From the NCBI GenBank assembly GCA_013042475.1, contig JABDQA010000016.1, positions 1-61,480 of the forward strand: a stretch of DNA of 61,480 nt, read 5' to 3'. The notes beneath the pieces are model-generated. The model saw only the letters and a program-made list of their open reading frames with translations. It searched no databases and was not told where the DNA came from. Origin of the DNA: Desulfofustis sp. GTDB taxonomy: Bacteria > Desulfobacterota > Desulfobulbia > Desulfobulbales > Desulfocapsaceae. Position 1 is the first letter of the stretch; every line of letters begins with the position of its first letter. A program made the translations under genes and the position numbers. This document shows, one piece after another, positions 28,818-38,174 of the stretch.

Positions 28818-29683
28818 CCCAAAGCTTTTGCCGTAATAATTCTATACTCTGCCTTATCGGCGAATTTTCTGGTCAGCGAGAGGACCGCAGCTTCTGCACT
28901 CCGCTCATCGTCAAAAAGGCCAAACACTGTCGGCCCACTCCCCGACATTAGTGCTCCTGCCGCACCATCTTCCATGAGCATGTTTTTGATCCGCTCGATG
29001 ACCGGATAACGCGCTATGGTAACTGGTTCTAGATCGTTGTGCAGCGCGGCCGGGGTAAAGCCCTGCTCAACAGTTTTCAAAGAACCGCGAAATATAAATT
29101 TTTCAGTCTTCTTTGTCAAACTAAAATTGCCATACACCCATCTGGTATTCACCTGTACTCCGGGGTTGATCAGGAGGTAATGATATTGGTCGACAGAGTC
29201 AGCCTTTTCCAAAATATCGCCAATGCCACGCGCCACCGCAGCCACATGTCCAGAAAGGAAAAAAGCGAAATCTGCGCCAAGACTGCGACCGCAATCAATG
29301 AGCTCAGCTTCGGAGAAGGGAAAACCATACAATTCATTCAAGCCTTTGAGAACAGAAGCCCCATCACTGCTGCCACCACCCAATCCAGCAGCCACAGGGA
29401 TTTGCTTCACCAGTCTGATCTTCAAACCATGGCGTCGGGAATTTCCGCAGGATTGGAAGAATAGATGGGCAGCCCGCACCGCATAATTGGACTGGTCATC
29501 ACCGACCTCGTCACTGTCACAGGAAATCTCGACCTGCCCCGTGTCAGTGAGTTCGAGTTCCAACCAATCGCAGCAGTCGAGCTTCTGCATTCTGGTGACC
29601 AGCTTGTGGTAGCCGTCCTTTCGACGACCGGTCACATGTAGTGTCAGGTTTATTTTTGCCGGGGCCGGCAGCTCGATTTTCAT
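28808..29683 (-). CDS. ispE: 4-diphosphocytidyl-2-C-methyl-D-erythritol kinase
   Basis: This 291-residue GHMP kinase phosphorylates CDP-ME in the MEP pathway, in line with dxs and ispA elsewhere in the window. Seen: PAPAKINLTLHVTGRRKDGYH at the N-terminus, the ATP loop PVAAGLGGGSSDGA near residue 100, and GALMSGSGPTVFGLF near the C-terminus. The final codons, GGG GCG TAG, are also the first bases of tRNA-Gln. Length is normal, so the overlap is not due to a read-through extension. Confidence 0.96.
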   Translation of the reverse strand: MKIELPAPAKINLTLHVTGRRKDGYHKLVTRMQKLDCCDWLELELTDTGQVEISCDSDEVGDDQSNYAVRAAHLFFQSCGNSRRHGLKIRLVKQIPVAAGLGGGSSDGASVLKGLNELYGFPFSEAELIDCGRSLGADFAFFLSGHVAAVARGIGDILEKADSVDQYHYLLINPGVQVNTRWVYGNFSLTKKTEKFIFRGSLKTVEQGFTPAALHNDLEPVTIARYPVIERIKNMLMEDGAAGALMSGSGPTVFGLFDDERSAEAAVLSLTRKFADKAEYRIITAKALGGA

Positions 29684-29725
29684 CCCGCCTTAAACCGACG
29701 AACGGCAGTGCAGAATGATGCAGGC

Positions 29726-30046
29726 TTAGTGTTTGACCGCATTGACAAAGCGCATCTTGACATCGTAGAGGATGTTGCGCATCAATTCAGCCTCCTCATC
29801 AGTCAGATTGCCCTTGGTCTTCTGTTCTAAAACGACAAGTGTATCGATAGCATGCCTGGCTAGATCAAGGTTGACAAACTTCTCGCCGCTTTCCGGGTCG
29901 GGTAGCTCACCCAGGTGATAGAGAACCGAGGTGTTGAGCGACATGACAAAGGTAGAAAAAGTCACCTCCGGCATCACGCAGCGCCCTTCTTTATCGGGCA
30001 CTTCGCCTTCACCGCACACATTACTGCTGTTTTTTTCTTCAGTCAT
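29726..30046 (-). CDS. DUF1844 protein
   Basis: The 106-residue product has a Cys-containing, acidic N-terminus (VCGEGEVPDKEGRCVMPE) followed by the DUF1844 core (about 30-106: FSTFVMSLNTSVLYHLGELPDP, DLARHAIDTLVVLEQKTKGNL, EEAELMRNILYDVKMRFV). The family is widespread in Desulfobacterota and other phyla but has no established function. The ATG at 30044-30046 has GAGG seven bases upstream. It sits between serA and ispE in the leftward run. Confidence 0.85.
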   Translation of the reverse strand: MTEEKNSSNVCGEGEVPDKEGRCVMPEVTFSTFVMSLNTSVLYHLGELPDPESGEKFVNLDLARHAIDTLVVLEQKTKGNLTDEEAELMRNILYDVKMRFVNAVKH

Positions 30047-30095
30047 ACTGTTTCCTCTGACTTCCGGTCTTATCCCGGCGATACTGAAATTAAGC

Positions 30096-31679
30096 TTACA
30101 GATCGAAACCTTGAGCGCCGTTGATGTTGTCAATTGCCCGAACCCGCTCGAGCACCTCGGCTGGAATTAATTGATCGGTACCCAGGAAGATGATATTCTG
30201 CTTACTCTCTATCTCACGACCGACCGTCATCCTGGATATATTGACTCCGCTTCTGCCAAGCTCGGTACCCAAAGCTCCAATGACTCCTGGTACATCGTTG
30301 TTAAAGACTAATAACATTGGCCCGGAGGGCAAGGCTTCGAGTCTAAAATTATTCAACCTCACCAGACGGGGCTCGTTCTTACCGAACACTGTGCCAACCA
30401 GTACGTTTTTCTCGGCATCGGTGGATACCCCAATGGAGAGGGTGTTGATAAAATCTGAGGTCTTGTCGGTTCGTGATTCGACTATCTTGATGCCCCTGTC
30501 CCTGGCTATGATGGGAGCGTTAACGTAGTTGACCGCATCTTTTAGTATGGGGGTGAAGAGCCCCTTGAGGAAGGCTACTGTAATGGAAGTGGTATCCAGT
30601 TCTGCAAGATTGCCGCCATACTCGATTGCTATTTCCTGAATACCGCCCTTAGCCAGCTGCATATGCATGTTGCCAAGCATTTCTCCTAGCGTTATGTAGG
30701 GTCCGACCTGGGCCAGTACGTCGTCGCTGACCGAGGGCACGTTGACGGCGTTGGTCACCGTTCCTTTTTTCAAATAATCGGCCACCTGCTCGGCTATGGC
30801 GCTCGCCACATTCTCCTGAGCCTCGCTGGTCGAAGCACCCAGGTGGGGGGTACAGATAAAGTTGTCCAATCCAAGCAGCGGACAATTTTCCAGAGTAGTC
30901 GGCTCCTGTGAAAAAACATCGAGGGCGGCAGCACCAATTTTGTTGCTCTTCAGAGCCTCGTACAGGGCGTCCTCATCACAGACACCGCCACGGGCACAAT
31001 CGACAAACAGTGCGTCCGCTTTCATGTTGTCAAAAAACTCGGTGGACACCAGATTCTTGGTCTCTTTGGTTAATGGCACATGGACCGAAATCACATCGCT
31101 TCGCCCGGCCAGCTCGAGCAGATCCACCAGCTCGACACCCAACCTTTCAGCAACTTCCTTGGGCATGTGGGGATCAAAAGCGATGGTCTTCATTTTCAAT
31201 CCCTGGGCTCGGCTCGCAGCTATGCTGCCTATCCTGCCGATGCCGATGACCCCGAAAGTCTTGCCAGTGAGTTCACGGCCCATGAATTTTTTCTTCTCCC
31301 ACCTTCCCGCTTTCATCGAGGCGGTGGCTTGGGCAATATTGCGTGACAGGGACATCATCATCGAGATGGCTAACTCCGCAGTGGTGGTGGCGTTGCCATC
31401 AGGTGCGTTCATGACGATGATTCCTTTCTGACTGGCGGCCGGGACATCGACATTATCGAGACCGATACCGGCTCGGCCAACCACTTTGAGCCGACCGGCC
31501 GATTCCAGCAAATCAGCCGTCACCTTGGTCGCACTTCGGATGATCAACCCCTCGTACTCACCGATGGCGGCCTTTATTTCATCAGGACTCAGGCCCGGCC
31601 TGAAATCAACCTCGATACCTGCGTTTTCAAGCATTTCAACCCCTATAGGGGCAAGATTGTCGCTAATTAACACTCTCAT
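30096..31679 (-). CDS. serA: D-3-phosphoglycerate dehydrogenase
   Basis: The 527-residue enzyme starts the phosphorylated serine pathway. The nucleotide-binding motif GVIGIGRIGSIAA is near residue 146; catalytic-site segments are RSATKV, NPL-type CARGGVCDEDAL and the His of CTPHLGAST. Residues about 315-445 form the allosteric substrate-binding domain and 455-527 an ACT domain (LLVFNNDVPGVIGALGTEL). This is the long type 1 form, usually serine-regulated. It heads the leftward block and is divergent from gltX across 322 bp. Confidence 0.97.
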   Translation of the reverse strand: MRVLISDNLAPIGVEMLENAGIEVDFRPGLSPDEIKAAIGEYEGLIIRSATKVTADLLESAGRLKVVGRAGIGLDNVDVPAASQKGIIVMNAPDGNATTTAELAISMMMSLSRNIAQATASMKAGRWEKKKFMGRELTGKTFGVIGIGRIGSIAASRAQGLKMKTIAFDPHMPKEVAERLGVELVDLLELAGRSDVISVHVPLTKETKNLVSTEFFDNMKADALFVDCARGGVCDEDALYEALKSNKIGAAALDVFSQEPTTLENCPLLGLDNFICTPHLGASTSEAQENVASAIAEQVADYLKKGTVTNAVNVPSVSDDVLAQVGPYITLGEMLGNMHMQLAKGGIQEIAIEYGGNLAELDTTSITVAFLKGLFTPILKDAVNYVNAPIIARDRGIKIVESRTDKTSDFINTLSIGVSTDAEKNVLVGTVFGKNEPRLVRLNNFRLEALPSGPMLLVFNNDVPGVIGALGTELGRSGVNISRMTVGREIESKQNIIFLGTDQLIPAEVLERVRAIDNINGAQGFDL

Positions 31680-31846
31680 CTTACTACCTTACACTCTCTC
31701 ATGTTGGTGGTTAATCAAGATGTTGGAAGAACTTGGAATTCCGATGTCTACAGGTTCACCGGAAGCCGGCGGATATAAAAAATGGCAAGTATAATGGCTA
31801 ATTCTGAAGAGGACAAGCGCAAAGAGAAGTAAGATTTCAAATCTGG

Positions 31847-31875
31847 TTGAATTATACAGATCAACACGATATAAG
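31847..31875 (+). promoter_or_regulatory. Candidate sigma-70 promoter of gltX-glnS
   Basis: TTGAAT (31847-31852), a 17-base spacer, TATAAG (31870-31875), about 127 bases before gltX. The 31680-32001 gap holds no gene. A short hairpin (GCAGAT/ATCTGC, 31914-31932) sits in the resulting leader. Confidence 0.5.
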
Positions 31876-32001
31876 ACCCGCTGTTTGTAGTCAGGTGATG
31901 GACAAAAAGTTGAGCAGATTTTACTCATCTGCCTCTTTTATGCTTATCACTTATAAACCAAATTTTTTTACTGTTACACTCATCCCTTAAAAGGAACATT
32001 T

Positions 32002-33480
32002 ATGCAGCACACCAGATTACGTTTTCCGCCAAGTCCCACCGGTTATCTACATATCGGCGGTGCCAGAACAGCACTTTACAATTGGCTTTTTGTAAAAAAA
32101 ACCGGGGGCAGACTTGTCCTGCGTATAGAGGATACCGACGCAGACCGCTCCACCGAGGAGTCCATAAGTGGCATAATCGAGGGCCTCGAGTGGTTGGGAA
32201 TCGATTGGGATGAAGGCCCCTATTTCCAGTCCGATTTCAGTGCAGATCACCGCCGTGCGGCAGAGAAGCTGCTGCAGGAGGGAAAGGCATATCATTGCTT
32301 CTGTACCAGAGAGGAACTCGAACAGAAGCGTGAAGCAGCACTTGCTGCTAAGCAGAACGTGGGCTACGATGGCACCTGCAGGGAGCTGGGCGAGGCGCAG
32401 GTTGAAGCGAAGCTGCAGGCTGGAACCCCGGCAGTAATCCGATTCAAGGTACCGGAGAGGCAAGGAAAGATTGGCTACGATGACAAAGTCCTTGGGCGCA
32501 TTGAGAGTTCCTACAATGAGATCGACGATTTTGTCATTGTCCGATCCAACGGCTCTCCGCTGTACCTGCTGTGCAACGTGGTTGACGATATCAGAGACAG
32601 GATCAGCCATGTGGTGAGGGGGCAGGATCACATGACCAATACGATGAAGCAATTACTCCTCTACGAGGCTCTGGAGGCGCCTGTGCCCGTGTTCGCTCAT
32701 ATGCCGCTGACGCTGGATACGAAAAAAGCAAAAATCTCCAAAAGAAGTCATGGCGAGATCGTGGCAGTAGAGTTCTACCGTGATCACGGATTTCTGCCCT
32801 GGGCCTTCAACAATTTTCTAGTCCTGCTGGGCTGGTCTCCCGGCGACGACCGTGAAATATTCTCGAAAGAAGAATTGATCGAGGCCTTCAGTCTGGATCG
32901 AATAAACAAATCGGCGTCGATTTTCAATTACCGTAAAGGCGATCCCAAATTTTTCACCGACCCCAAAGCGATCGCCATCAACGAACATTATCTGCGCACC
33001 ATGGCCGTCGAGGAGCTCGCGCCTCTGGTCAAGGAGGTGCTCATTGATGACGGCCTCTGGCATAACGACTACGATACCGGACTTCGTCAATGGTTTTTCG
33101 ACACTATCGACCTGATTAGAAGCAGGTTTCATGTACTCACCGATTTCGCCTCCATGGGCAGGGCCTATTTTTCCGATGAGTTTGAGATAGAGGAAAAACC
33201 GCTTAACAAGAATTTGCTCAAGCATCCGGGCCTCAAGCAATGGCTGCCGGAACTGGCGGATGACTATGAGCGGCTTTCAGACTTCTCTGTCGAGGAAACG
33301 GAAAGGCTTGCCAGGGCTTGCGCCGAACGGGTTGGTGTGAAGCCGGGGGTGGTCATCAACGGCATGCGTACGGTGGTTACCGGCCAGCTTGCTGGTCCCT
33401 CGATGTTTGACGTGCTGGTGACAATCGGTCAGCAGAACGTTGTCACCCGTTTGCGAAAAACCCCGCAACTTTTTCCCTAA
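32002..33480 (+). CDS. gltX: Glutamyl-tRNA synthetase
   Basis: This 492-residue class I synthetase shows the HIGH-type motif [20 protein letters not shown] and the KMSKS-type KISKRSHG near residue 240. A helical anticodon-binding domain occupies about 330-490. GGARTALYN separates it from GlnRS, which has GHAKS. AAAGGA lies ahead of the ATG. Only one GluRS gene is visible. glnS follows after 11 bp, so the two form an operon. Confidence 0.97.
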   Translation: MQHTRLRFPPSPTGYLHIGGARTALYNWLFVKKTGGRLVLRIEDTDADRSTEESISGIIEGLEWLGIDWDEGPYFQSDFSADHRRAAEKLLQEGKAYHCFCTREELEQKREAALAAKQNVGYDGTCRELGEAQVEAKLQAGTPAVIRFKVPERQGKIGYDDKVLGRIESSYNEIDDFVIVRSNGSPLYLLCNVVDDIRDRISHVVRGQDHMTNTMKQLLLYEALEAPVPVFAHMPLTLDTKKAKISKRSHGEIVAVEFYRDHGFLPWAFNNFLVLLGWSPGDDREIFSKEELIEAFSLDRINKSASIFNYRKGDPKFFTDPKAIAINEHYLRTMAVEELAPLVKEVLIDDGLWHNDYDTGLRQWFFDTIDLIRSRFHVLTDFASMGRAYFSDEFEIEEKPLNKNLLKHPGLKQWLPELADDYERLSDFSVEETERLARACAERVGVKPGVVINGMRTVVTGQLAGPSMFDVLVTIGQQNVVTRLRKTPQLFP

Positions 33481-33491
33481 AGGCAGCCACA

Positions 33492-35180
33492 ATGAGTACC
33501 TCGACTGAAACCAGCGGCAGTGACAGACCGCTAGACTTCATTAGACAAATTGTTGACCAGGATCAGAAAAGCGGCAAGCATTCCGTCCCGGTAACCAGAT
33601 TTCCTCCAGAGCCAAACGGATTTTTGCACATCGGACACGCCAAATCCATTTGTCTCAATTTCGGTATCAGCAATGAATATAGGGGACGATGCCATCTTCG
33701 CTTCGATGATACCAACCCCAGCAAGGAAGAAGTGGAGTATGTCGAGTCGATCAAAGCGGACGTGCAATGGCTTGGATTTGACTGGCAGGATCATCTCTAC
33801 TTTGCCTCTGATTATTTCGATAAACTTTATGATTATGCAGAACAGCTCATCCACAGGGGAAAAGCTTATGTCTGCGACCTGTCGGCCGACGAGATTCGGA
33901 ACTACCGCGGCACCTTGACCGAGCCCGGAAAGGACAGCCCCTACCGGGGCCGTTCAGTAGAAGAAAATCTGGAGCTTTTCAGGAAGATGAGAGACGGTGC
34001 CTATGCGGAGGGGAGCAGAGTCCTCAGGGCAAAAATCGATATGAGCTCTCCAGCCATCGTCATGCGCGATCCGGTTCTTTATCGAATCGTTTATGCTTCG
34101 CATCACCGTACTGGGGACAAGTGGTGCATCTACCCCATGTACGATTTCACCCACTGCCTCTCCGACATGCTTGAGGAGATCACCCATTCGCTCTGTACCC
34201 TTGAATTCCAGGACAACAGACTGCTCTATGACTGGGTTCTCGATACCCTTGAGACCCCTTGCCATCCGCGACAGATCGAATTTGCCAGACTCAACTTGAC
34301 CTATACGGTAATGAGTAAGCGCAAACTGCTTCAGCTCGTTGATGAATACCATGTAGACGGTTGGGATGATCCCCGCATGCTGACCATATCTGGGCTCAGG
34401 AGACGAGGCTTCACACCAAATTCGATCAGAAAATTCTGTGATCTGATCGGCATCGGCAAGAAGCAAAGCTGGATCGACATGGGGGTGCTGGAAAACGCGG
34501 TGCGTGACGACCTCAACGAGACAGCTCCGCGGGTGATGGGAGTGCTTGAACCTCTTAAAGTGGTAATAGACAATTACCCTGAGGACATGGATGAAGAAAT
34601 TACTGCCCAGAATCATCCTCAGAAGCCGGAGATGGGTACCCGGATTCTGCCCTTCAGCAGGGAACTGTATATCGAACGAAATGACTTCATGGAAGAACCG
34701 CCGCGGAAATTTTTCCGTTTGGGCCCCGGAAGGGAGGTTCGGCTTCGATACGGTTATTACATCACCTGTGTATCCTATGAAAAAGATGCGGACGGCAATG
34801 TTACCCTGCTGCACTGCACCTATGATCCGGAGACCAAAGGCGGTACCTCAACAGATGGTCGGAAAGTGAAAGGAACAATTCATTGGGTATCGGCCAAAGA
34901 TGCGGTTGACGGTAAGGTGTATCTGTACGACAGACTTTTTGACGTTGAACACCCGGATGGGGACAAAGACGTCGATTTCAAAACTCATCTCAACCCCGAA
35001 TCCAGAAAAATTTTAGAAGGCTGTAAGCTTGAACCATCGCTCGCCGAAATCGAAGCGGGCGTGCAGGTACAGTTTGAAAGACAGGGATACTATTGTCTGG
35101 ATGCAGTGCTCAGCACTCCAGGTAAACCGGTATTCAACCGCGTGGTAACGCTGCGCGATTCCTGGGCGAAAATAAAATAA
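33492..35180 (+). CDS. glnS: Glutaminyl-tRNA synthetase
   Basis: This 562-residue class I enzyme has the HIGH motif [31 protein letters not shown], and KMSKS-type TVMSKRKL near residue 280. Beta-barrel anticodon-binding domains occupy about 345-560 ([18 protein letters not shown]). It charges tRNA-Gln directly, so at least this route does not need a GatCAB amidotransferase. The gene is directly behind gltX. Confidence 0.97.
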   Translation: MSTSTETSGSDRPLDFIRQIVDQDQKSGKHSVPVTRFPPEPNGFLHIGHAKSICLNFGISNEYRGRCHLRFDDTNPSKEEVEYVESIKADVQWLGFDWQDHLYFASDYFDKLYDYAEQLIHRGKAYVCDLSADEIRNYRGTLTEPGKDSPYRGRSVEENLELFRKMRDGAYAEGSRVLRAKIDMSSPAIVMRDPVLYRIVYASHHRTGDKWCIYPMYDFTHCLSDMLEEITHSLCTLEFQDNRLLYDWVLDTLETPCHPRQIEFARLNLTYTVMSKRKLLQLVDEYHVDGWDDPRMLTISGLRRRGFTPNSIRKFCDLIGIGKKQSWIDMGVLENAVRDDLNETAPRVMGVLEPLKVVIDNYPEDMDEEITAQNHPQKPEMGTRILPFSRELYIERNDFMEEPPRKFFRLGPGREVRLRYGYYITCVSYEKDADGNVTLLHCTYDPETKGGTSTDGRKVKGTIHWVSAKDAVDGKVYLYDRLFDVEHPDGDKDVDFKTHLNPESRKILEGCKLEPSLAEIEAGVQVQFERQGYYCLDAVLSTPGKPVFNRVVTLRDSWAKIK

Positions 35181-35217
35181 TAGATTGAGTGAAAAACAGT
35201 TTTTTTCAAGCTTCACC

Positions 35218-35490
35218 CTAGACGAAAAGCTTCACTATAAAATAGATCAATATCAACGTCCCGATACCAGCAAGCGCTGAAACCAGGCGTATTATCGAAG
35301 TCGAGAAACGCGGCTGCAAAGACTGATCATTGCTTAGATTCAGAGCAGCAAGCCTCTCAAGATTCTCCTCCATGGACTCCTTTCGATCCCGCCCGGCTTG
35401 TTCACCGATAATCTTCTCAACACTGGTGACTTCGGGCTTTACTGCGGTTGCTTCTTTTTCATCTCTTTTAGGATCCATAGCCACATCCAT
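35218..35490 (-). CDS. Small tail-anchored membrane protein, unknown
   Basis: The 90-residue protein has a charged N-terminal half (MDPKRDEKEATAVKPEV..., EENLERLAAL), followed by one C-terminal hydrophobic segment (about 68-89: LVSALAGIGTLILIYFIVKLF). The likely topology is cytoplasmic with a C-terminal anchor. Start ATGs at residues 1 and 5 are both possible; neither has a strong ribosome site. It is convergent with glnS and downstream of the gamma-glutamyltransferase gene. No family is recognised. Confidence 0.6.
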   Translation of the reverse strand: MDVAMDPKRDEKEATAVKPEVTSVEKIIGEQAGRDRKESMEENLERLAALNLSNDQSLQPRFSTSIIRLVSALAGIGTLILIYFIVKLFV

Positions 35491-35541
35491 ATCTTGTTTA
35501 CTTAATCAGCGCTGCCTAGCTACACGTCTACCCTATTCGCA

Positions 35542-37068
35542 TCAGATCTCTTCAACACTGCCTCCCCGCCTTGAATCGCCGGCCCCGCAATGCCCGGGAA
35601 TTACGGTATGAACGCCTCCGAAAAATACATCTTTTGTATCCCAGAGGTTTATTTTCACATGACGCTGGACCTCTTCAAGGGCCTCCTGCGAAAACCCGGG
35701 TTCGACCTGAAGTATTTCGCCGTCCCAAAACAGTCGGGGCGCTTCAACCGCGGTTTTTAATGGACGATCGAAGTCGACGATCTGACTCAGCACCTGACTC
35801 ACAGAAGTTCGTATCCGCTTGGAACCGCCGCTGCCGATAACCAGTTTTATCTGATCATCTTTTAAGAGCAGTGAGGGCGACATCATGGAGCCCACTCGTT
35901 GACCCGGAGGACTGGAATGAAACCCTTCGGGATGAAGGTCATCTTCGCCCATCATATTGTTTAGCATGACACCGGTTTCGGGAGCAAAATACCCTGACCC
36001 CTCACCGTTGGAAAACGTCATGGCCGCGCAATTTCCAAATTTGTCGGCAATGCTGATATGGGTCGTACCTCGGTTGAACATACGGATCTGCTCAACCGAA
36101 CCGCTCACTACCTTGCCGTCTTCCATGAAGGTTTTGAGCTGCGCCGGTGTGGTGACCCCCATGGCCCTTATTTTTTCTACTTCACGCATCAAGGTGACGG
36201 TGCGCATGATCTGCTTGCCTTCTCCCCATTCGCCCCCATAGGGCCCCGCTTTCTGGAGCAGGCCGATGGACAGACCTATCATGGTCCCCCCTACCGAGGG
36301 TTCCGAGGTAGTCAGCAGCTCATAATCCCGGTAGGGTACTCTCAAAGGCGGCCGTTCATGCACCTGGTAGTTGGCCAGGTCATTCCTGGTCAACCAGCCC
36401 CCGCCTTCTTCCATTTCGATGCCTATGCCGGCCGCGATATCACCCCGGTAGAAACTTTCCCCCTGGTCGTCGGCGACCAGGTCGAGGAAGTCTGCACACA
36501 GCCTGTTTGCCAGTATGTCTCCAGGCTTCTTTAATATTCCCCCGGGCTCGTAGAGATCTCGTCCCCGGTCAGTCTGGGTGACGATCGGGTAGATCAGTTT
36601 GAGGAACATTCCCTGCTGCTCGTTGATGCGGTGGCCCATGGCGAAGGTTCTGGCCGGTTCCAGTACTTCACGAAGACTCATCCGGCCAAGCTTTTTCTGA
36701 GTATGAACCAACCCCTTCAGCGTCCCGGGTACAGCTACGGAGCCAAGACCGATATTGAAGTCCTGGTCAGACCCTGAAAAGCTCACGGTAACAGGGAAGA
36801 AGTGGGTATCTTCAGGATTTATCCTGCGCCCCAGACCAGGAGTGTCGACGAAGAAATCAAAGAACAGGTTCTGACCTGAGGATTGATCATGACCGATAAG
36901 ATAGCCCCCGCCACCCAGGCTGGTCAAACAGGGTTCTACCACCGCCGAGGCAAAACCGGCTGCAACCATGGCATCGAAGGCGTTGCCGCCCTGCTTTATT
37001 ATTTCAACCGCTGTACGGCTGACCATCTGGTGTCCGGAAGCGACGATCGACTTCTCGTAGAGGCTCAT
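35542..37068 (-). CDS. Gamma-glutamyltransferase family protein, cytoplasmic type
   Basis: This 508-residue N-terminal-nucleophile hydrolase family member has the processing site RGTTHISIAD; the likely nucleophile is Thr335, which would split the chain into large and small subunits. GGNAFDAMVAAGFASAVVEP and GGGGYLIGHD, SVGGTMIG and GSGGSKRIRTSV are further family marks. No signal peptide is present, unlike classical periplasmic glutathione hydrolases, so a cytoplasmic hydrolase or transferase on gamma-glutamyl compounds is inferred. The ATG at 37066-37068 has GGAG eight bases upstream and overlaps the stop of the GCS2 gene (ATGA). Confidence 0.88.
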   Translation of the reverse strand: MSLYEKSIVASGHQMVSRTAVEIIKQGGNAFDAMVAAGFASAVVEPCLTSLGGGGYLIGHDQSSGQNLFFDFFVDTPGLGRRINPEDTHFFPVTVSFSGSDQDFNIGLGSVAVPGTLKGLVHTQKKLGRMSLREVLEPARTFAMGHRINEQQGMFLKLIYPIVTQTDRGRDLYEPGGILKKPGDILANRLCADFLDLVADDQGESFYRGDIAAGIGIEMEEGGGWLTRNDLANYQVHERPPLRVPYRDYELLTTSEPSVGGTMIGLSIGLLQKAGPYGGEWGEGKQIMRTVTLMREVEKIRAMGVTTPAQLKTFMEDGKVVSGSVEQIRMFNRGTTHISIADKFGNCAAMTFSNGEGSGYFAPETGVMLNNMMGEDDLHPEGFHSSPPGQRVGSMMSPSLLLKDDQIKLVIGSGGSKRIRTSVSQVLSQIVDFDRPLKTAVEAPRLFWDGEILQVEPGFSQEALEEVQRHVKINLWDTKDVFFGGVHTVIPGHCGAGDSRRGGSVEEI

Positions 37069-38171
37069 TGCCAGAACTCCTTTTGGATTGCCCTGACGAC
37101 CTGATGAAAATCTCCGGTGTTTTGATAAATTCTGCACATATGATCGGCGCCGGTCCCGCCAGATATAATTGAATCGAGATGTTCAAGATAGGAATCGCAC
37201 CCCAATTTCGAGGCGTATGGAGATACCCTGCTTTTCAAAATCATGGCGGCCAGCCTGAACTGCATCGGATGGTCACCGAGAATGGCGGTGGGATCGACGA
37301 ATCTTCCCTCGAGGCCATGCCGTGCTGCTTGCCATTTGTTGGCTTTGAGCAGATAGGGACTCAAGGCGCTGGATCCCTCCACATCCTCTGCAAGCCAGGC
37401 CGCGGTACTCTGGATCAGAGCAACCAGAGCCAGTATAGAGGTAAATTTCACCGGCAGGTCGCAAACTCTGATCTCAACCGTACCGAACTGGGGATTCGGC
37501 CTCGTGTCCCACCATAAATCGCGAATACCCCCGATGATACCGTATTTCCTCAAGTCTTCAATCTGGTCGACGAAATGGTTCCAGTTCTCCATATATTCAA
37601 AGAGCCCAGCCAGGGGGAGCACCTCGAAAAGTTTGGTTCGATAAGACAGCAGACCGGTATCCTTGCCTTCATAGAAGGGGGAAGAACAAGACAGGGATAA
37701 GAAAATGGGCAGGAAAGCCTGGATCAGATTACATACTTTGATTGCCGTTTCACCATCGGGCATACCGACGTGTACATGCAGTCCCTGAGAAATGAATCGC
37801 CTTCCAATGATCTGCAGTTCCTGCATGATCATTTCGTAACGCTCTTTCTCGCTCAATTCCTGGTCGTCTGCCCGGGCGAAGGGATGCAGGCTGGCAGCAT
37901 AAAGAATAAAATCGTTGTCGGCAGCGAGTTCCTCTGCCAGTGCACAGGTTTGCAGCAGATCATTCTCGACGTCGCGGAGATCATCACAGATGCCGGTTTG
38001 AATTTCCAGAATAGATTTGATGAATTCCAGGCTCAACCGCGGGCGTAAGATTTTCGGCGCCTGCTCGAGCAGCAGTGGAGCGAAGGGAACGAGGTTGAGA
38101 TCTTTGATATCAAGAACCTGAAACTCAATCTCAACCCCGATGGAATAACCGCTGCTCGACGTGAACTCCAT
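37065..38171 (-). CDS. GCS2-family carboxylate-amine ligase (YbdK-like)
   Basis: The 368-residue protein matches the glutamate-cysteine ligase type 2 family. Seen: GVEIEFQVLD near residue 12, GLHVHVGMPDGE near 130, and WWDTRPNPQFGTVEIRVCD near 220, which supply the ATP- and metal-binding residues, then NKWQAARHGLEG. E. coli YbdK has weak gamma-glutamylcysteine activity; the true product here is not known. It is coupled to a gamma-glutamyltransferase and lies four bases after an M20 amidohydrolase, which points to one gamma-glutamyl or amide pathway. Confidence 0.9.
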   Translation of the reverse strand: MEFTSSSGYSIGVEIEFQVLDIKDLNLVPFAPLLLEQAPKILRPRLSLEFIKSILEIQTGICDDLRDVENDLLQTCALAEELAADNDFILYAASLHPFARADDQELSEKERYEMIMQELQIIGRRFISQGLHVHVGMPDGETAIKVCNLIQAFLPIFLSLSCSSPFYEGKDTGLLSYRTKLFEVLPLAGLFEYMENWNHFVDQIEDLRKYGIIGGIRDLWWDTRPNPQFGTVEIRVCDLPVKFTSILALVALIQSTAAWLAEDVEGSSALSPYLLKANKWQAARHGLEGRFVDPTAILGDHPMQFRLAAMILKSRVSPYASKLGCDSYLEHLDSIISGGTGADHMCRIYQNTGDFHQVVRAIQKEFWQ

Positions 38172-38174
38172 GGC

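Noticed and set aside
33954-34814. A 286-codon open frame on the - strand
   Set aside because: It is antisense to glnS; no recognisable domain.
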